Source of the DNA: Cyanobacteria bacterium UBA4641
GTDB taxonomy: Bacteria > Cyanobacteriota > Vampirovibrionia > Gastranaerophilales > Gastranaerophilaceae
NCBI GenBank assembly: GCA_002405805.1
Contig: DHMN01000040.1
Location: 1 to 64,000, forward strand
Direction of reading: 5' to 3'
DNA: 64,000 nucleotides
Shown here: positions 17,942 through 26,850 of the stretch, in pieces
How positions within the stretch are numbered: position 1 is the first letter of the stretch
How the letters are laid out: every line of letters starts with the position of its first letter
Translations under genes and position numbers: made by a program
Notes under the pieces: model-generated
What the model was told of the DNA's origin: nothing
Databases searched by the model: none
The model's input: the letters and a program-made list of their open reading frames with translations, nothing else

Positions 17942-18283
17942 TTATACTGAAATTTGAGAAACTCTATCGTAAGCGTTGATTACCTTACCAACGATTTGAG
18001 TTGCCACATTTACGCTAATTTCTGATTTTGCCATCGCAGTCATTACGTCATGAATATCAACATTTTGATTTCCTGACATAACGTCTTTTAGCAAGTTATC
18101 CGGCGCATTCATTTCTGTATTCAAATCTTCCATCAAGCCTGTAAATACTTGTTTAAAGTTAGGGCTTTCGGTTGATTCTACTCTATCCATACGCATACTT
18201 GGCATCTTAGAACCGATACCTGTATCAAATTTTGTATGTTGGATTCTTGAAGCTAAATCATATTGTGGAAAATTGCTATACAT
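17942..18283 (-). CDS. fliE: Flagellar hook-basal body protein FliE
   Basis: A 113-residue protein with the FliE C-terminal signature: NVDIHDVMTAMAKSEISVNV then VGKVINAYDRVSQISV. FliE joins the MS ring to the rod and is the first substrate of the export gate. A good ribosome binding site (gaggt) precedes the ATG. It heads the operon fliE-fliF-fliG-fliH-flhA. I see no convincing sigma-28 or sigma-54 promoter in the 190 bases upstream. Confidence 0.93.
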   Translation of the reverse strand: MYSNFPQYDLASRIQHTKFDTGIGSKMPSMRMDRVESTESPNFKQVFTGLMEDLNTEMNAPDNLLKDVMSGNQNVDIHDVMTAMAKSEISVNVATQIVGKVINAYDRVSQISV

Positions 18284-18450
18284 ACTACTACCTCTCTATT
18301 TCATATTACCTATTTTATTTGACTTTTTCAACTTAATTTACAAAAAATCAATCAATAGGTGTACAATGCATTGCTTTAGGGACTTTTTATACTTCATATT
18401 TAATAATATTTTTTGAAAAATCAAACTGATTTGTTTTGAAATTTTTCTTG

Positions 18451-18456
18451 TATAAT
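18451..18456 (+). promoter_or_regulatory. -10 element of the acyltransferase gene
   Basis: TATAAT lies 25 bases before the ATG at 18481, with the ribosome binding site between them. No convincing -35 is seen at normal spacing. Confidence 0.35.
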
Positions 18457-18480
18457 ATTTTTGTAATTAGTGGAGGGGAT

Positions 18481-19587
18481 ATGGATAAAACTTTTTCAGG
18501 TGAAATAAATTTATTAAAAGCGTTAGCTATTATGCTCGTTGTTTCAGGGCATTTAGAGTTTTCTATATTTGGAATGTTTCCGCCATATTCTTTTCAGTTG
18601 TCGTTGTTTTTCTTTATTTCGGGAATGTTATTTAAAGATAAATATATAGATAATGTCTCAGAATATTTTTTAAGAAGAATTAAATCACTTTTAGTGCCGT
18701 ATTTTTCTTATGAAGTAGTTTATTTGCTGATTACCTTGGCGCTAGTTCCTGTTATTGGTGAATTTTTCGGAGCAACTCCTAGTTTGAAAAACTTTTTCAT
18801 AACTCCGTTTTTGAACGGTCATCAATTGTTTTTGTGTGCTCCGTTATGGTTTGTTCCGCAATTGTTTATAACATTAATTGTATTTCTGTTTTTGATGAGA
18901 GTGTTAAGACCTATAGAAAATAAATATATTCATTTGGCATTTTTTGCATTGTTAGGACTAACAGCCATTCCTGTTTGGAAATACACCCCTGTGCACACTC
19001 CATTGGCGCTTGTTGGTATGCGTACGGCATTTTCTTTATTCTTTGTTTATTTAGGTCATTTTTATGTAAAACATATCAAAGATAACTACAATATTTTTAC
19101 TCCGCAATGGTTGGGCGGAGTTATTTTAATTCAGTCTGTTTTGTGGCTATTCAACAGAGATTTTGACCCTGTGCATGGTATCGGATTATCTTATGTTTTG
19201 GTTTGGGGAAGATTTGACCAACAAATTATCGTTCCGATATTCACTTCTATTACAGGTATTTGGGTATCATTGCTTTCAGTCAAATTGTTGTATCCGTATT
19301 TGAAAGATGTGAAATTTTTACAACAAATGGGTAAAGTGACCTATCATATTATGGCAAATCATTTGTTTGTTATGTATATGCTAACTTTGTTGTTATTCAA
19401 ACTCACAGGTACTCCGTTATCTGCAAAGGGTGATAAGATTTATTCTATTTTTGACCCTGTTCAGACAACATACTTATACTTTGTTGTTGTTATGGTTGCG
19501 ACAACATATTTTGGAGTATTTCAACAGTTTATTTGGAAGAAAATCTCTACGGCAATTTCAACCAAACTACTGCATAAGGATACATAA
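18481..19587 (+). CDS. Membrane acyltransferase (acyltransferase 3 family)
   Basis: A 368-residue polytopic protein with about ten helices. The start at 18481 is fixed by the ribosome binding site ggagggg. The N-terminus (INLLKALAIMLVVSGHLEF) carries the conserved motif of acyltransferase 3 proteins, with the His of the GH(L/S) block at about residue 22. Members O-acetylate polysaccharides, lipids or peptidoglycan at the cell surface; the acceptor is unknown. The last 41 bases overlap the 3' end of the GH13 gene on the other strand. Confidence 0.85.
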   Translation: MDKTFSGEINLLKALAIMLVVSGHLEFSIFGMFPPYSFQLSLFFFISGMLFKDKYIDNVSEYFLRRIKSLLVPYFSYEVVYLLITLALVPVIGEFFGATPSLKNFFITPFLNGHQLFLCAPLWFVPQLFITLIVFLFLMRVLRPIENKYIHLAFFALLGLTAIPVWKYTPVHTPLALVGMRTAFSLFFVYLGHFYVKHIKDNYNIFTPQWLGGVILIQSVLWLFNRDFDPVHGIGLSYVLVWGRFDQQIIVPIFTSITGIWVSLLSVKLLYPYLKDVKFLQQMGKVTYHIMANHLFVMYMLTLLLFKLTGTPLSAKGDKIYSIFDPVQTTYLYFVVVMVATTYFGVFQQFIWKKISTAISTKLLHKDT

Positions 19588-21628
19588 GCAATCTTGTCTT
19601 TTTATCCTTTAGAGATACTTTCAGTTTGTATTCATCATCTGTTAGTACATTTTTAAGATAAACATTTTCTTTGTTTTTCAAAGATTTTAGCAAAACTTCT
19701 TTTGGTAAATCAATTTCTGCCGTACAGCGTTTATTGGCAAGATTGTTTACTATCAAATATTTTTCGCCTTTATAACTTCTGATATATGCAAAGATGTATG
19801 GTTTTTCCGTCTTTAAGATTGACAATGTTCCACGTCTTAGTGCAGGAATTTCTTTTCTTAATTCAATCATTTTTTGAACTTTGTGGAAAATTTTACCGCT
19901 ATAAGTTTTAGTGGTCGTTGTTGCATCATAGAAAGCTTGTTTTGTCAGAGTCCCTCTGTTTATGTCACGACTATCAAAGAAAGATAGCAATTTTATCTTG
20001 CTTTTGAATTGTTTTTTCTTTCGCAAATCAGCACTTTTTTTAGCGTTGTCAAAATTGTTTTTTGCTCCGATTTCATCGCCATAGTAGATTATCGGAATCC
20101 CGGGCATTGATAAAAGTACGGAAAATGCCATCTCTATGTGGTCGTGGTTTTCGTCAAGGAAATTTGCCATTCTGCCTGCAACTCCAAAGCCTTTTCTAAA
20201 CGGTGCACCTTTTGGCTCAAGTGCATTGTAAATCAACTCTCGCATTTCAGGTGTTACCATCTCAAGGGTTAATTCATCGTGAACCCTTAAAAATGTAGCC
20301 CAACTTGCAGATTCAGGAATCGCAGGAGTTTGTTTTACAGCCTCTTTAAAATATTTGCTGTCTTCTGTTATAAAACTTGCCCAAAGTGCAGGCATGTACG
20401 GAAAATTGTATGCGATTTGAACTTCGTCCGTCCGTTTAAAATCTCGAGTTTGTCCATCAACTATAGTTTCTGATTTTCGTTCCGTGCCAAAGTAAGGGAT
20501 AACATCTTTTGGCAATTGGCACGCTTCGGCTTGCAAAACCGTTCTTGGTGCTACAGATTGCAAATAAAGGCTCAAAATTTTTATAATAGAGTGAGTTTTA
20601 GGCAAATTCTCGGCATTTGTGCCATTTTCTTTTATTAAATAAGGAATGGCATCTAATCTAAATATATCAACTCCCAGATTTGCCCAGTAGTTAAGAGTTC
20701 CCAAGTTATAATATAAAACTTCCGGATTTTTCCAGTTTATATCAAGTTGGAACGGATAAAATGTGTGGTAAACGTAGTAATCTTTCCCCTCAATTGTAAC
20801 TTTGCGGTAATTGTTTTCTGTAATTTCAGGGAAAATAAGACGTCGTTTGCTTATACTTCCGTCTTCTTCTTTGTATTCAACAACAGTGCCCAATTTAGGG
20901 TCGACATATTTTGTGTATTCAGGCATGGTCTCTGTTGTTACGAAGTAATTTAGTTTATCAATATCCCCTTTTTGAGCTTGTTGGAACCATTCGTGCTGGT
21001 CTGAAAAGTGATTTAGTACAAGGTCAGCTTTTATGTTGAAGCCTTTTGACTTAGCCTCTTTTACAAACGTTTCAAATTGCGGTTTTCCACCTAAATCTTT
21101 TCTAACATTTTGTGGATTTTTTACGTCAAAACCTGCATCTTCCATCGGAGAATCCGCAAAAGGTAGCATATATATTGTGGTCACTCCGAGCTTTTTCAAA
21201 TAATCAAGCATATTAACCGTATCTTTGAACTGGTTTGGCTTGTCAGGAGTTACTGTCCCAAATTGGTCAACGTAAAACATATAAATTATTTCATCTTTGT
21301 ACCAATCGTTTGGGCGCGTCAAATCGTCTTGTTTCAAATTTTGAGGACGTTCGGATTTTGCTTTTTGGGCAATTTCAACAATTTTGTTATAAATTTCATT
21401 TGTTTGGTCTGCTCCATAAACTTTTGAAATTTCGGATTTTAATTCTTTTTCAAGCTTTGGTGAAATTACTTTGGGTTCAGGTGCTATAGTTTGTTCAGAA
21501 AGTGTGCTTTGCTCATTTTGAGTTGTTAAAATAGGAGCATCGACTTTTTCTTGTGCCTGTATCGGATTTGCTGTAAGTATTGCAAAAACTAAACCTACAA
21601 TTGCTAAATTAATCAATTGTTTTTTCAC
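19547..21628 (-). CDS. Secreted GH13 enzyme, trehalose-synthase-like
   Basis: A 693-residue protein starting at GTG with a strong ribosome binding site (ggagg). It has a signal peptide (cleavage near ANPIQAQ, residue 26) and a 75-residue linker. The catalytic barrel shows: WYKDEIIYMFYVDQFG (110-124), LVLNHFSD (203-210), GVDIFRLDAIPYL with nucleophile Asp326, VLQAEACQLPKDVIPYFG with acid Glu368, and LRVHDELTLEMVT with Asp451. The last two blocks match trehalose synthase (TreS) better than alpha-amylase. Export to the periplasm is unusual for TreS, which is normally cytoplasmic, and the usual Asn before HDE is Val. A beta domain ends the protein. It probably acts on maltose-type sugars or alpha-glucans; specificity is inferred. 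Confidence 0.78.
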   Translation of the reverse strand: MKKQLINLAIVGLVFAILTANPIQAQEKVDAPILTTQNEQSTLSEQTIAPEPKVISPKLEKELKSEISKVYGADQTNEIYNKIVEIAQKAKSERPQNLKQDDLTRPNDWYKDEIIYMFYVDQFGTVTPDKPNQFKDTVNMLDYLKKLGVTTIYMLPFADSPMEDAGFDVKNPQNVRKDLGGKPQFETFVKEAKSKGFNIKADLVLNHFSDQHEWFQQAQKGDIDKLNYFVTTETMPEYTKYVDPKLGTVVEYKEEDGSISKRRLIFPEITENNYRKVTIEGKDYYVYHTFYPFQLDINWKNPEVLYYNLGTLNYWANLGVDIFRLDAIPYLIKENGTNAENLPKTHSIIKILSLYLQSVAPRTVLQAEACQLPKDVIPYFGTERKSETIVDGQTRDFKRTDEVQIAYNFPYMPALWASFITEDSKYFKEAVKQTPAIPESASWATFLRVHDELTLEMVTPEMRELIYNALEPKGAPFRKGFGVAGRMANFLDENHDHIEMAFSVLLSMPGIPIIYYGDEIGAKNNFDNAKKSADLRKKKQFKSKIKLLSFFDSRDINRGTLTKQAFYDATTTTKTYSGKIFHKVQKMIELRKEIPALRRGTLSILKTEKPYIFAYIRSYKGEKYLIVNNLANKRCTAEIDLPKEVLLKSLKNKENVYLKNVLTDDEYKLKVSLKDKKTRLLMYPYAVVWLKLP

Positions 21629-21662
21629 TTTATGTCCTCCCTAAAACAAAAATGTTGAAATT

Positions 21663-22112
21663 TTATCTTTGTTCTTCCAATTCTTTTCTGATATCGTCAA
21701 CAGAAATTCTTACAATTGGTGAATTTTCATCTTTTTTAAGCACACAATTTTTTATCCCTGATTGAACGATGAATCTTTTACACAATATACAAATAAAATT
21801 GTGACCCCAGATGTAAATAGTTCCATCTTTGCAGCGGTCTTGTCCTGCTTGAATTATCGCGTTTTGTTCGGCGTGGATAGAACGACATGTTTCATATTTT
21901 GTGCCGGACGGTATGTTGTTTTTTATTCTGTAACATTCTCCGCGTTCAGCGCAGGATTCCACTTTTGAAGGTGTTCCATTATATCCTGTTGCTTTAATTT
22001 TCTTGTCCTGACCTACAATAACCGCGCCAACTTGTGCCCTAATGCAGTTTGAGCGAGTTGCGCATGTTTTTGCCAAATCAAGAAAATATTCATCCCATGG
22101 TTTAATTTCCAT
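21663..22112 (-). CDS. dCMP deaminase (ComEB-like)
   Basis: A 149-residue cytidine/deoxycytidylate deaminase. HAEQNAI at 80-86 gives the zinc ligand His80 and catalytic Glu82; Cys108 and Cys111 (ICILC) complete the zinc site, where the family usually has PCxxC. A second zinc-like set (Cys54, Cys60, Cys76) is typical of dCMP deaminases. The enzyme converts dCMP to dUMP for thymidylate synthesis. It follows the AICAR-transformylase-like gene by 11 bases and is probably in its transcript. Confidence 0.9.
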   Translation of the reverse strand: MEIKPWDEYFLDLAKTCATRSNCIRAQVGAVIVGQDKKIKATGYNGTPSKVESCAERGECYRIKNNIPSGTKYETCRSIHAEQNAIIQAGQDRCKDGTIYIWGHNFICILCKRFIVQSGIKNCVLKKDENSPIVRISVDDIRKELEEQR

Positions 22113-22123
22113 TTTATAAATCC

Positions 22124-23059
22124 TTAATATTTGTTGTTTCTTAATCCTGTTGTAATGATTGAAATGTTGTATTTATCTGCAAGTTTTGCAATTTTACTTG
22201 AATTTGCACCGTCTCCTGCTTCAATAATCAAGCCGATACGACCTTGGATTGCAGCATTGATGGTTTCTTCGTTTTCAATAACTCCATCAACTGCCAAAAC
22301 TGCATCTTTTGAATTTTCACATGCTATATCCATTGCAAATTCTGCGGTTTCAATACCGTTTGTTCTGCCTTGAACAATTGCTTTTACCGCTAAATCTTTT
22401 GCGATAACGGCAGATTTACTTTTTGTATATTTAGAAACTTTCCAAGCGAAAATCGCATCTTCGGCTTGTTGTTGAGTCGGCTTAGTTTTGCCTGCAACTT
22501 TGAATGATGATTTTGTAAGTTTGCTCAGATTTTGTTCTTGGATAAGGTAGCCAAATGGTGTAACTTTGATATCAGCAGCCGTGAAACCTAAGATTTCTTG
22601 TAAGGGGCTTTTTATTTGTATAAGGTTAGCCTCGCTGTTTGATTTTAAATAGTCCAAAGCCTCTTTTGAGTATCTGATTGCGATTATGTTTCTTACGTTC
22701 ATAGCTTTTAATTGTTTTGCAACATCAAGAGTTAATTCTTTGCTGAATCCGATTGTGCCGTTTGTAACAACAGTTGGGTCACAGTCGACAATTTTTTCAA
22801 AAGCGTTTTCAATAGAACTTCCTAAAGCTACAGAACATAAATGACTTTCTTTTGCGATTGCTGTTGCGTTTACGTCGAAAAATTCGGCTAAAATTTCAAC
22901 AACTTTTGTCAAATTCAAATAGTCAATATATTCAAGTACATTGTTTTCGTTTAATATTTCATAATCCAAACCGTTTTCTACAGGTGCGATAGCTGCATCT
23001 TGAGATACGTTTGCACCAAAAGGTAATTCTTTAAAATCTTTTATTTCTATTGTTTCCAT
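22124..23059 (-). CDS. Degenerate stand-alone AICAR-transformylase-like protein (PurH C-domain homologue)
   Basis: The ATG at 23059 has a ribosome binding site (gaggg); the frame is open further upstream. The 311-residue product aligns by eye with the AICAR formyltransferase domain of PurH: FGANVSQDAA (family RYGENPHQxAA), YIDYLNLTKVVEIL (family YNNLLDxDAAxxL), SVALGSSIENAFEKIVDCDP (family GVAVGxSLxEAYxxAxxCDP), AIFAWKVSKYTKSKSAVIAKD, and an end like FTGxRHFxH (TTGLRNNKY). The IMP cyclohydrolase domain is absent. The catalytic Lys-His pair reads Lys70-Glu71, and the SDAFFPF and PGGS blocks are lost. It is probably not an active AICAR transformylase. A regulatory, folate- or nucleotide-binding role is possible. 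Confidence 0.72.
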   Translation of the reverse strand: METIEIKDFKELPFGANVSQDAAIAPVENGLDYEILNENNVLEYIDYLNLTKVVEILAEFFDVNATAIAKESHLCSVALGSSIENAFEKIVDCDPTVVTNGTIGFSKELTLDVAKQLKAMNVRNIIAIRYSKEALDYLKSNSEANLIQIKSPLQEILGFTAADIKVTPFGYLIQEQNLSKLTKSSFKVAGKTKPTQQQAEDAIFAWKVSKYTKSKSAVIAKDLAVKAIVQGRTNGIETAEFAMDIACENSKDAVLAVDGVIENEETINAAIQGRIGLIIEAGDGANSSKIAKLADKYNISIITTGLRNNKY

Positions 23060-23220
23060 AATATCCCTCACTTTTGAACCGATATTAGCATAAACGATTG
23101 ATGCTATCAAGTTAATATATCTTAAACTAATTCCTGTTCTTTAGTAAATTTTTCTTGATAAATTAGCATGTCTTTTATATTATATTTATGAAGTTTAAAA
23201 CAATAATTTAAGAGGAAAAG

Positions 23221-23880
23221 ATGGCAATAAACAATATGAATGACGGAGTAGGAAAAAAGATTGTAGAAGCTTTAAAAATGCAGTCAGCAGAACATTCAGA
23301 CGGTGAAGTTTTTGTTAATGAAGACCCTGAAATCACAGAAATTTCTGAACCGGTAGAAGATGTTGTTCAAATTCCTGCAGTTGAAGAAACTCCGATTGCT
23401 CATGAAAATAATGTTTATACTCAGCCTGTTTCAGATTTGCAAATGAAAGTTCAATCACAATTGCAATTCCAAGCTGCAACTCAGCCACAATTCCAATCAA
23501 ATATAGATAATGCTTTTAATCAAAGTTTGGCTCAAAATTTGGGCACTCAAGCTTTTGAACAAGTTCAGGATGATTTTGATTACCCTGCAAATGTTGCCGT
23601 TTTAAAACAACTTATTGCAAAACTTCCGGCAGGTGTTTCAAAACAAACAGGTGCATTGATTATTAAGCAAACAATGGAAGCTCTCGGCATTTCTATGGGC
23701 AGTGTTTTGCAAGAGGCAAAACAAGTACAGGAAACTCTTTTGAATAACGCAAAAGAATGTCAAAGCAGTGTGGTTGAATACCGCAAACAAATTGGTATTC
23801 TTGAGGCAAGAGCTCAACAATACCAAAAGCAATCTGCTGTTATGAATGACATTATCAACTTATTTATTCAAACTCGCTAA
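23221..23880 (+). CDS. Unknown acidic/Gln-rich protein with C-terminal coiled coil
   Basis: A 219-residue soluble protein with a ribosome binding site (aagagg). Residues 20-120 are low-complexity and rich in Glu, Gln, Val and Pro. Residues 122-219 look like a folded helical domain ending in a coiled coil (KECQSSVVEYRKQIGILEARAQ). It converges on the minus-strand coiled-coil genes that follow. Function unknown. Confidence 0.65.
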   Translation: MAINNMNDGVGKKIVEALKMQSAEHSDGEVFVNEDPEITEISEPVEDVVQIPAVEETPIAHENNVYTQPVSDLQMKVQSQLQFQAATQPQFQSNIDNAFNQSLAQNLGTQAFEQVQDDFDYPANVAVLKQLIAKLPAGVSKQTGALIIKQTMEALGISMGSVLQEAKQVQETLLNNAKECQSSVVEYRKQIGILEARAQQYQKQSAVMNDIINLFIQTR

Positions 23881-24213
23881 TTAAGAGATGTTATAAGAGA
23901 ATGAAGATTTGATGTTAGCATCAATCATTGAGTTACAAGATTCGATTTCTTGTGCGTATTCTTTGATTTGAAGTTCAAGAGTTGATTTTTGTCTGTCTAA
24001 TTTTTCTTCGAGTAACTTTAATTTGTATTGGCGCTGTTGAAGTTTCTTTGCAATCAAACTGTCAGCCTCGTAATCCGTACCAATCTGAATAAGATTGTTT
24101 GCAGAGTTTTGAGCTGTCATTTTAGCTTGGGTTATTAATTGCAGTTTCCACTCAGCAGTTGACTTCTGCATCATTAAATATCGTTTTCTGATTATTGCGA
24201 TAAATAAACCCAT
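23881..24213 (-). CDS. Small coiled-coil protein of unknown function
   Basis: A 110-residue protein, nearly all helical (residues 25-100 form a coiled coil). It ends MIDANIKSSFSYNIS; a similar end, NIESTFKTFES, closes the product at 25543-26601. It lies 14 bases after the gene at 24228 in the same direction, and a few kb from the flagellar operon. FliJ- or export-chaperone-like function is conceivable but rests only on size, helicity and location. Confidence 0.55.
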   Translation of the reverse strand: MGLFIAIIRKRYLMMQKSTAEWKLQLITQAKMTAQNSANNLIQIGTDYEADSLIAKKLQQRQYKLKLLEEKLDRQKSTLELQIKEYAQEIESCNSMIDANIKSSFSYNIS

Positions 24214-24227
24214 TTTACTTTCCGCCT

Positions 24228-24500
24228 TTACCTTTTTTGGTCTAAGTGAGACCCTTTCAAGAAGTTATGTTGGCTGTTTTCGGCTATCAACTGTTCCATC
24301 TTGTTAAGCTGGTGTCGGTGATAATTTAGCCTATACTGTGCCATTTTTAATTTCTTTTTAACTGTCAAAAAATCTTTGATTCCTTCAACTATTTGGTTCA
24401 TAATAGACTGTATCGGATTCTTTCTGATGAAATAGTTTTTGGTATAGATTAAGAAATCTGCGATTCTTTTAAGGTATAGCTCCAGAGTTTCTCGAAACAT
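24228..24500 (-). CDS. Small basic helical protein of unknown function
   Basis: A 90-residue Lys/His/Gln-rich helical protein with a strong ribosome binding site (aaggag). It is the first gene of a two-gene unit with the coiled-coil gene at 23881. No family recognised and no membrane segment. Confidence 0.5.
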   Translation of the reverse strand: MFRETLELYLKRIADFLIYTKNYFIRKNPIQSIMNQIVEGIKDFLTVKKKLKMAQYRLNYHRHQLNKMEQLIAENSQHNFLKGSHLDQKR

Positions 24501-24660
24501 TTTGCTCCTTACACTTTGAACCTACATATATTTAAAAACATTACATTACAAAATATTGATAAATTTTTAAACATGACGTAATATTTCTTAATATTTGGTT
24601 CGGTCATAGTTGTACATAATAATATACGACAAAATTTTTTATATCTTTAATTAATAAATG

Positions 24661-24685
24661 AAGGATAGACCATTTAGTCTATCCT
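24661..24685. terminator. Hairpin terminator after the Gly/Ser-rich protein gene
   Basis: A perfect stem AAGGATAGAC / GTCTATCCTT with a 5-base loop, 12 bases past the stop of the minus-strand gene at 24697. The T-tract on the minus strand is weak, so termination is likely but not certain. Confidence 0.55.
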
Positions 24686-24696
24686 TATTATGTTTT

Positions 24697-25515
24697 CTAT
24701 AAGTTTTGAATAGCTTTACTGTCGCTATCGATACCTTCTTTGAGCATTTTCTTTGCGACATCTCCTTGGGTATCAAGCATTTTGCAAACCGTTTCAATGT
24801 TACGAACTTTAGTCGAAAGAATCGTATCTGCGTTTGCTGTGATATTTCCTGTTACGTTTTGATAAGCTGCCAATGCTGCAGATGAAGTACCTTGCATCAA
24901 GTTACCAAGAACGGTTGTACCTGCTCCATATACACCCAAATAAGGTGATACGGCGGTTAAGATACCGCCAAAACCTGAAATACAACTTGCAAAAGGCATA
25001 ACGATGTTTGATGCGATTTTACCTAAACCTGAACCGCTGCCGATACCGTAAGCTGCTGCACTTGTGATATCTGCAAGACCGCTTACGCTTGATGCGTATC
25101 CGGTTGCTGTTCCTGATGTTGAAGTTCCCCAACCATTAAGTATTGAGGATGCCCCGCCAGTTGTTAATCCGTAAATTGAGTTAATTGAGGCAGCTCCACT
25201 TGGAAATCCTGAATAATTGTATAAAGAATCTGTTCCGTAAGCTGTTCCGTTATTTGCTTTTGAATAGTATGAAGTACCTGCAATATTCATTGTTTCAGAA
25301 CTTCCGAATACTGTAGCAAAAGATGATGGCGCAAGTAAACTTGCCAAATTGTAAAGTAAACCGCCTGCTGATTCAAAACCTGTACCTGTTCCGCTACCTG
25401 AAACAGTCAAGTCTCTTAATCTGTCGTAGGTTTCCCACATTTGAGCTTTGGCTGCACCGCTTGCATCGCCGAATCTGTTTGCTATTACCAAGTTACTATC
25501 ATTTTTATAAGACAT
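24697..25515 (-). CDS. Unknown Gly/Ser/Ala-rich protein
   Basis: A 272-residue protein of strongly Gly/Ser/Thr/Ala-rich composition between residues 35 and 230, with small-residue hydrophobic stretches, and a charged helical C-terminus (STKVRNIETVCKMLDTQGDVAKKML). No Sec signal peptide. It is read in the same direction as the 352-residue gene upstream (27-base gap), so the two may be co-expressed. The composition suits an extracellular or filament-associated protein exported by a non-Sec route; this is inference. Confidence 0.55.
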   Translation of the reverse strand: MSYKNDSNLVIANRFGDASGAAKAQMWETYDRLRDLTVSGSGTGTGFESAGGLLYNLASLLAPSSFATVFGSSETMNIAGTSYYSKANNGTAYGTDSLYNYSGFPSGAASINSIYGLTTGGASSILNGWGTSTSGTATGYASSVSGLADITSAAAYGIGSGSGLGKIASNIVMPFASCISGFGGILTAVSPYLGVYGAGTTVLGNLMQGTSSAALAAYQNVTGNITANADTILSTKVRNIETVCKMLDTQGDVAKKMLKEGIDSDSKAIQNL

Positions 25516-25542
25516 TTTAACCTCGTTATCAGTTTTATTTTA

Positions 25543-26601
25543 CTAGCTTTCAAATGTTTTGAATGTACTTTCAATGTTTTTAGAAATGATTTTGTGAACC
25601 GCATCCATTTCTGTTTGAAGTGCATTTTGTTCTGTATCAAGCGCCTTTAATCTCAATTCCAATGTTCTGTCTTCTGTTTGGATTTGTTCTGTTTTTGCGT
25701 TGATATCTTGAACTTTCTTTTCATAAACTTGTTGTTCGTAATTATATTGGTTCATTGCATCGTTATATGCGTTGTCATCGGTTACGCTTGTAGCTTTCAA
25801 ATCATGAACTACACTTGAGCCTTCAAATTGAACAGACGTAGCTCTTCCGCTTGCATCATAATCTACGATTGCATATTTTGAAACTTCTTTATTTGTTGTT
25901 TGATAATCTGCGTAATATGAATGTAGTGCAGCAGTTTTATCTTGTAAACAAGCATCTAAAGAGTCAGTTGTTGAGGCTGTTTTTGATGCAAAATTTACTT
26001 TTCCGCTTGAATCTGTCCAAAAATAAATATTATCAAGAGCTGATGTCGTTCCATCATTTTTGAAACTGTTCCAATCTTTAGCTAATTGAGTGTCCGGCCA
26101 ATCGTTTGCGATTTGGTCTAATTGTGCACTATAAGTACCCCAAGCCGCAGTTGAACTTGTATCTGTTCTATCAACAGTGTTCAAGCAAGAAACTTTTTTT
26201 GTACCAATCATATAGTAGCCTTCTGTTTCGCCTTCGCTTGGTTGAATGTATTGAACTTGCGGATTTGAATTTGTGTTACGGATACCTGTGTATTCTGAAA
26301 CTTTTGAATAATAAGTTACATAAGAATTGTAGTGAATGCCGTCGCTGTCTGTGTAATCTGCATCTTGAATATTTGAGATTGTTTGAGATACATCACCGCT
26401 ATCAAAAGTGTACTGAGTAGTTGTGTAATCTGTTGTACTTGGAGCTGTAGGAACTTCCATGCTGTACAATTGGTTCCACAATTCAGAGCTTTGATTAGAA
26501 AGAGCCATTCTGGCTTGGTTTATCTGTTGTCCTTCATATTCAACGTTTGTTTTTCTTGCGGCCAGTGAAATCCACCTTGCCTGAGATGCTGCCATGCCCA
26601 T
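25543..26601 (-). CDS. Unknown protein with GMAASQAR N-terminus (possible flagellar-export substrate)
   Basis: A 352-residue protein starting MGMAASQARWISLAARKT and continuing with a helical region (EYEGQQINQARMALSNQ). The middle is Ser/Thr/Asp-rich and ends in a coiled coil followed by MDAVHKIISKNIESTFKTFES. N-termini of this AASQAR-L-x-L-xAR type recur in unrelated bacteria on proteins I cannot assign. There is no Sec signal. The helical N- and C-termini flanking a variable middle resemble the layout of flagellar axial proteins. A good ribosome binding site (gaaggag) precedes it. Confidence 0.55.
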   Translation of the reverse strand: MGMAASQARWISLAARKTNVEYEGQQINQARMALSNQSSELWNQLYSMEVPTAPSTTDYTTTQYTFDSGDVSQTISNIQDADYTDSDGIHYNSYVTYYSKVSEYTGIRNTNSNPQVQYIQPSEGETEGYYMIGTKKVSCLNTVDRTDTSSTAAWGTYSAQLDQIANDWPDTQLAKDWNSFKNDGTTSALDNIYFWTDSSGKVNFASKTASTTDSLDACLQDKTAALHSYYADYQTTNKEVSKYAIVDYDASGRATSVQFEGSSVVHDLKATSVTDDNAYNDAMNQYNYEQQVYEKKVQDINAKTEQIQTEDRTLELRLKALDTEQNALQTEMDAVHKIISKNIESTFKTFES

Positions 26602-26850
26602 ATATACAATCTCCTTCTAGTATGTGTGTTCTACCTTTTATTCTCGTTATAATGATTTTTTACAAATAGTCAATATAATCTGTTAAAATTATACAATATT
26701 TATTAAGTTTTATGTATCTGCTTTTATAAAAAATCAACCATGTAGTGTATTTTGGATGTATCTTTGGCTATCAAAAGTTGATTTTCTTTACAGATTTTTT
26801 ATTTTTCTGTTAATATACTTATATAATTTGTATTTAAAGAAAGGTATACA

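Noticed and set aside
18284..18480. Possible sigma-28 or sigma-54 flagellar promoter upstream of fliE
   Set aside because: No TAAA-N15-GCCGATAA or GG-N10-GC pattern of acceptable quality found on the minus strand.
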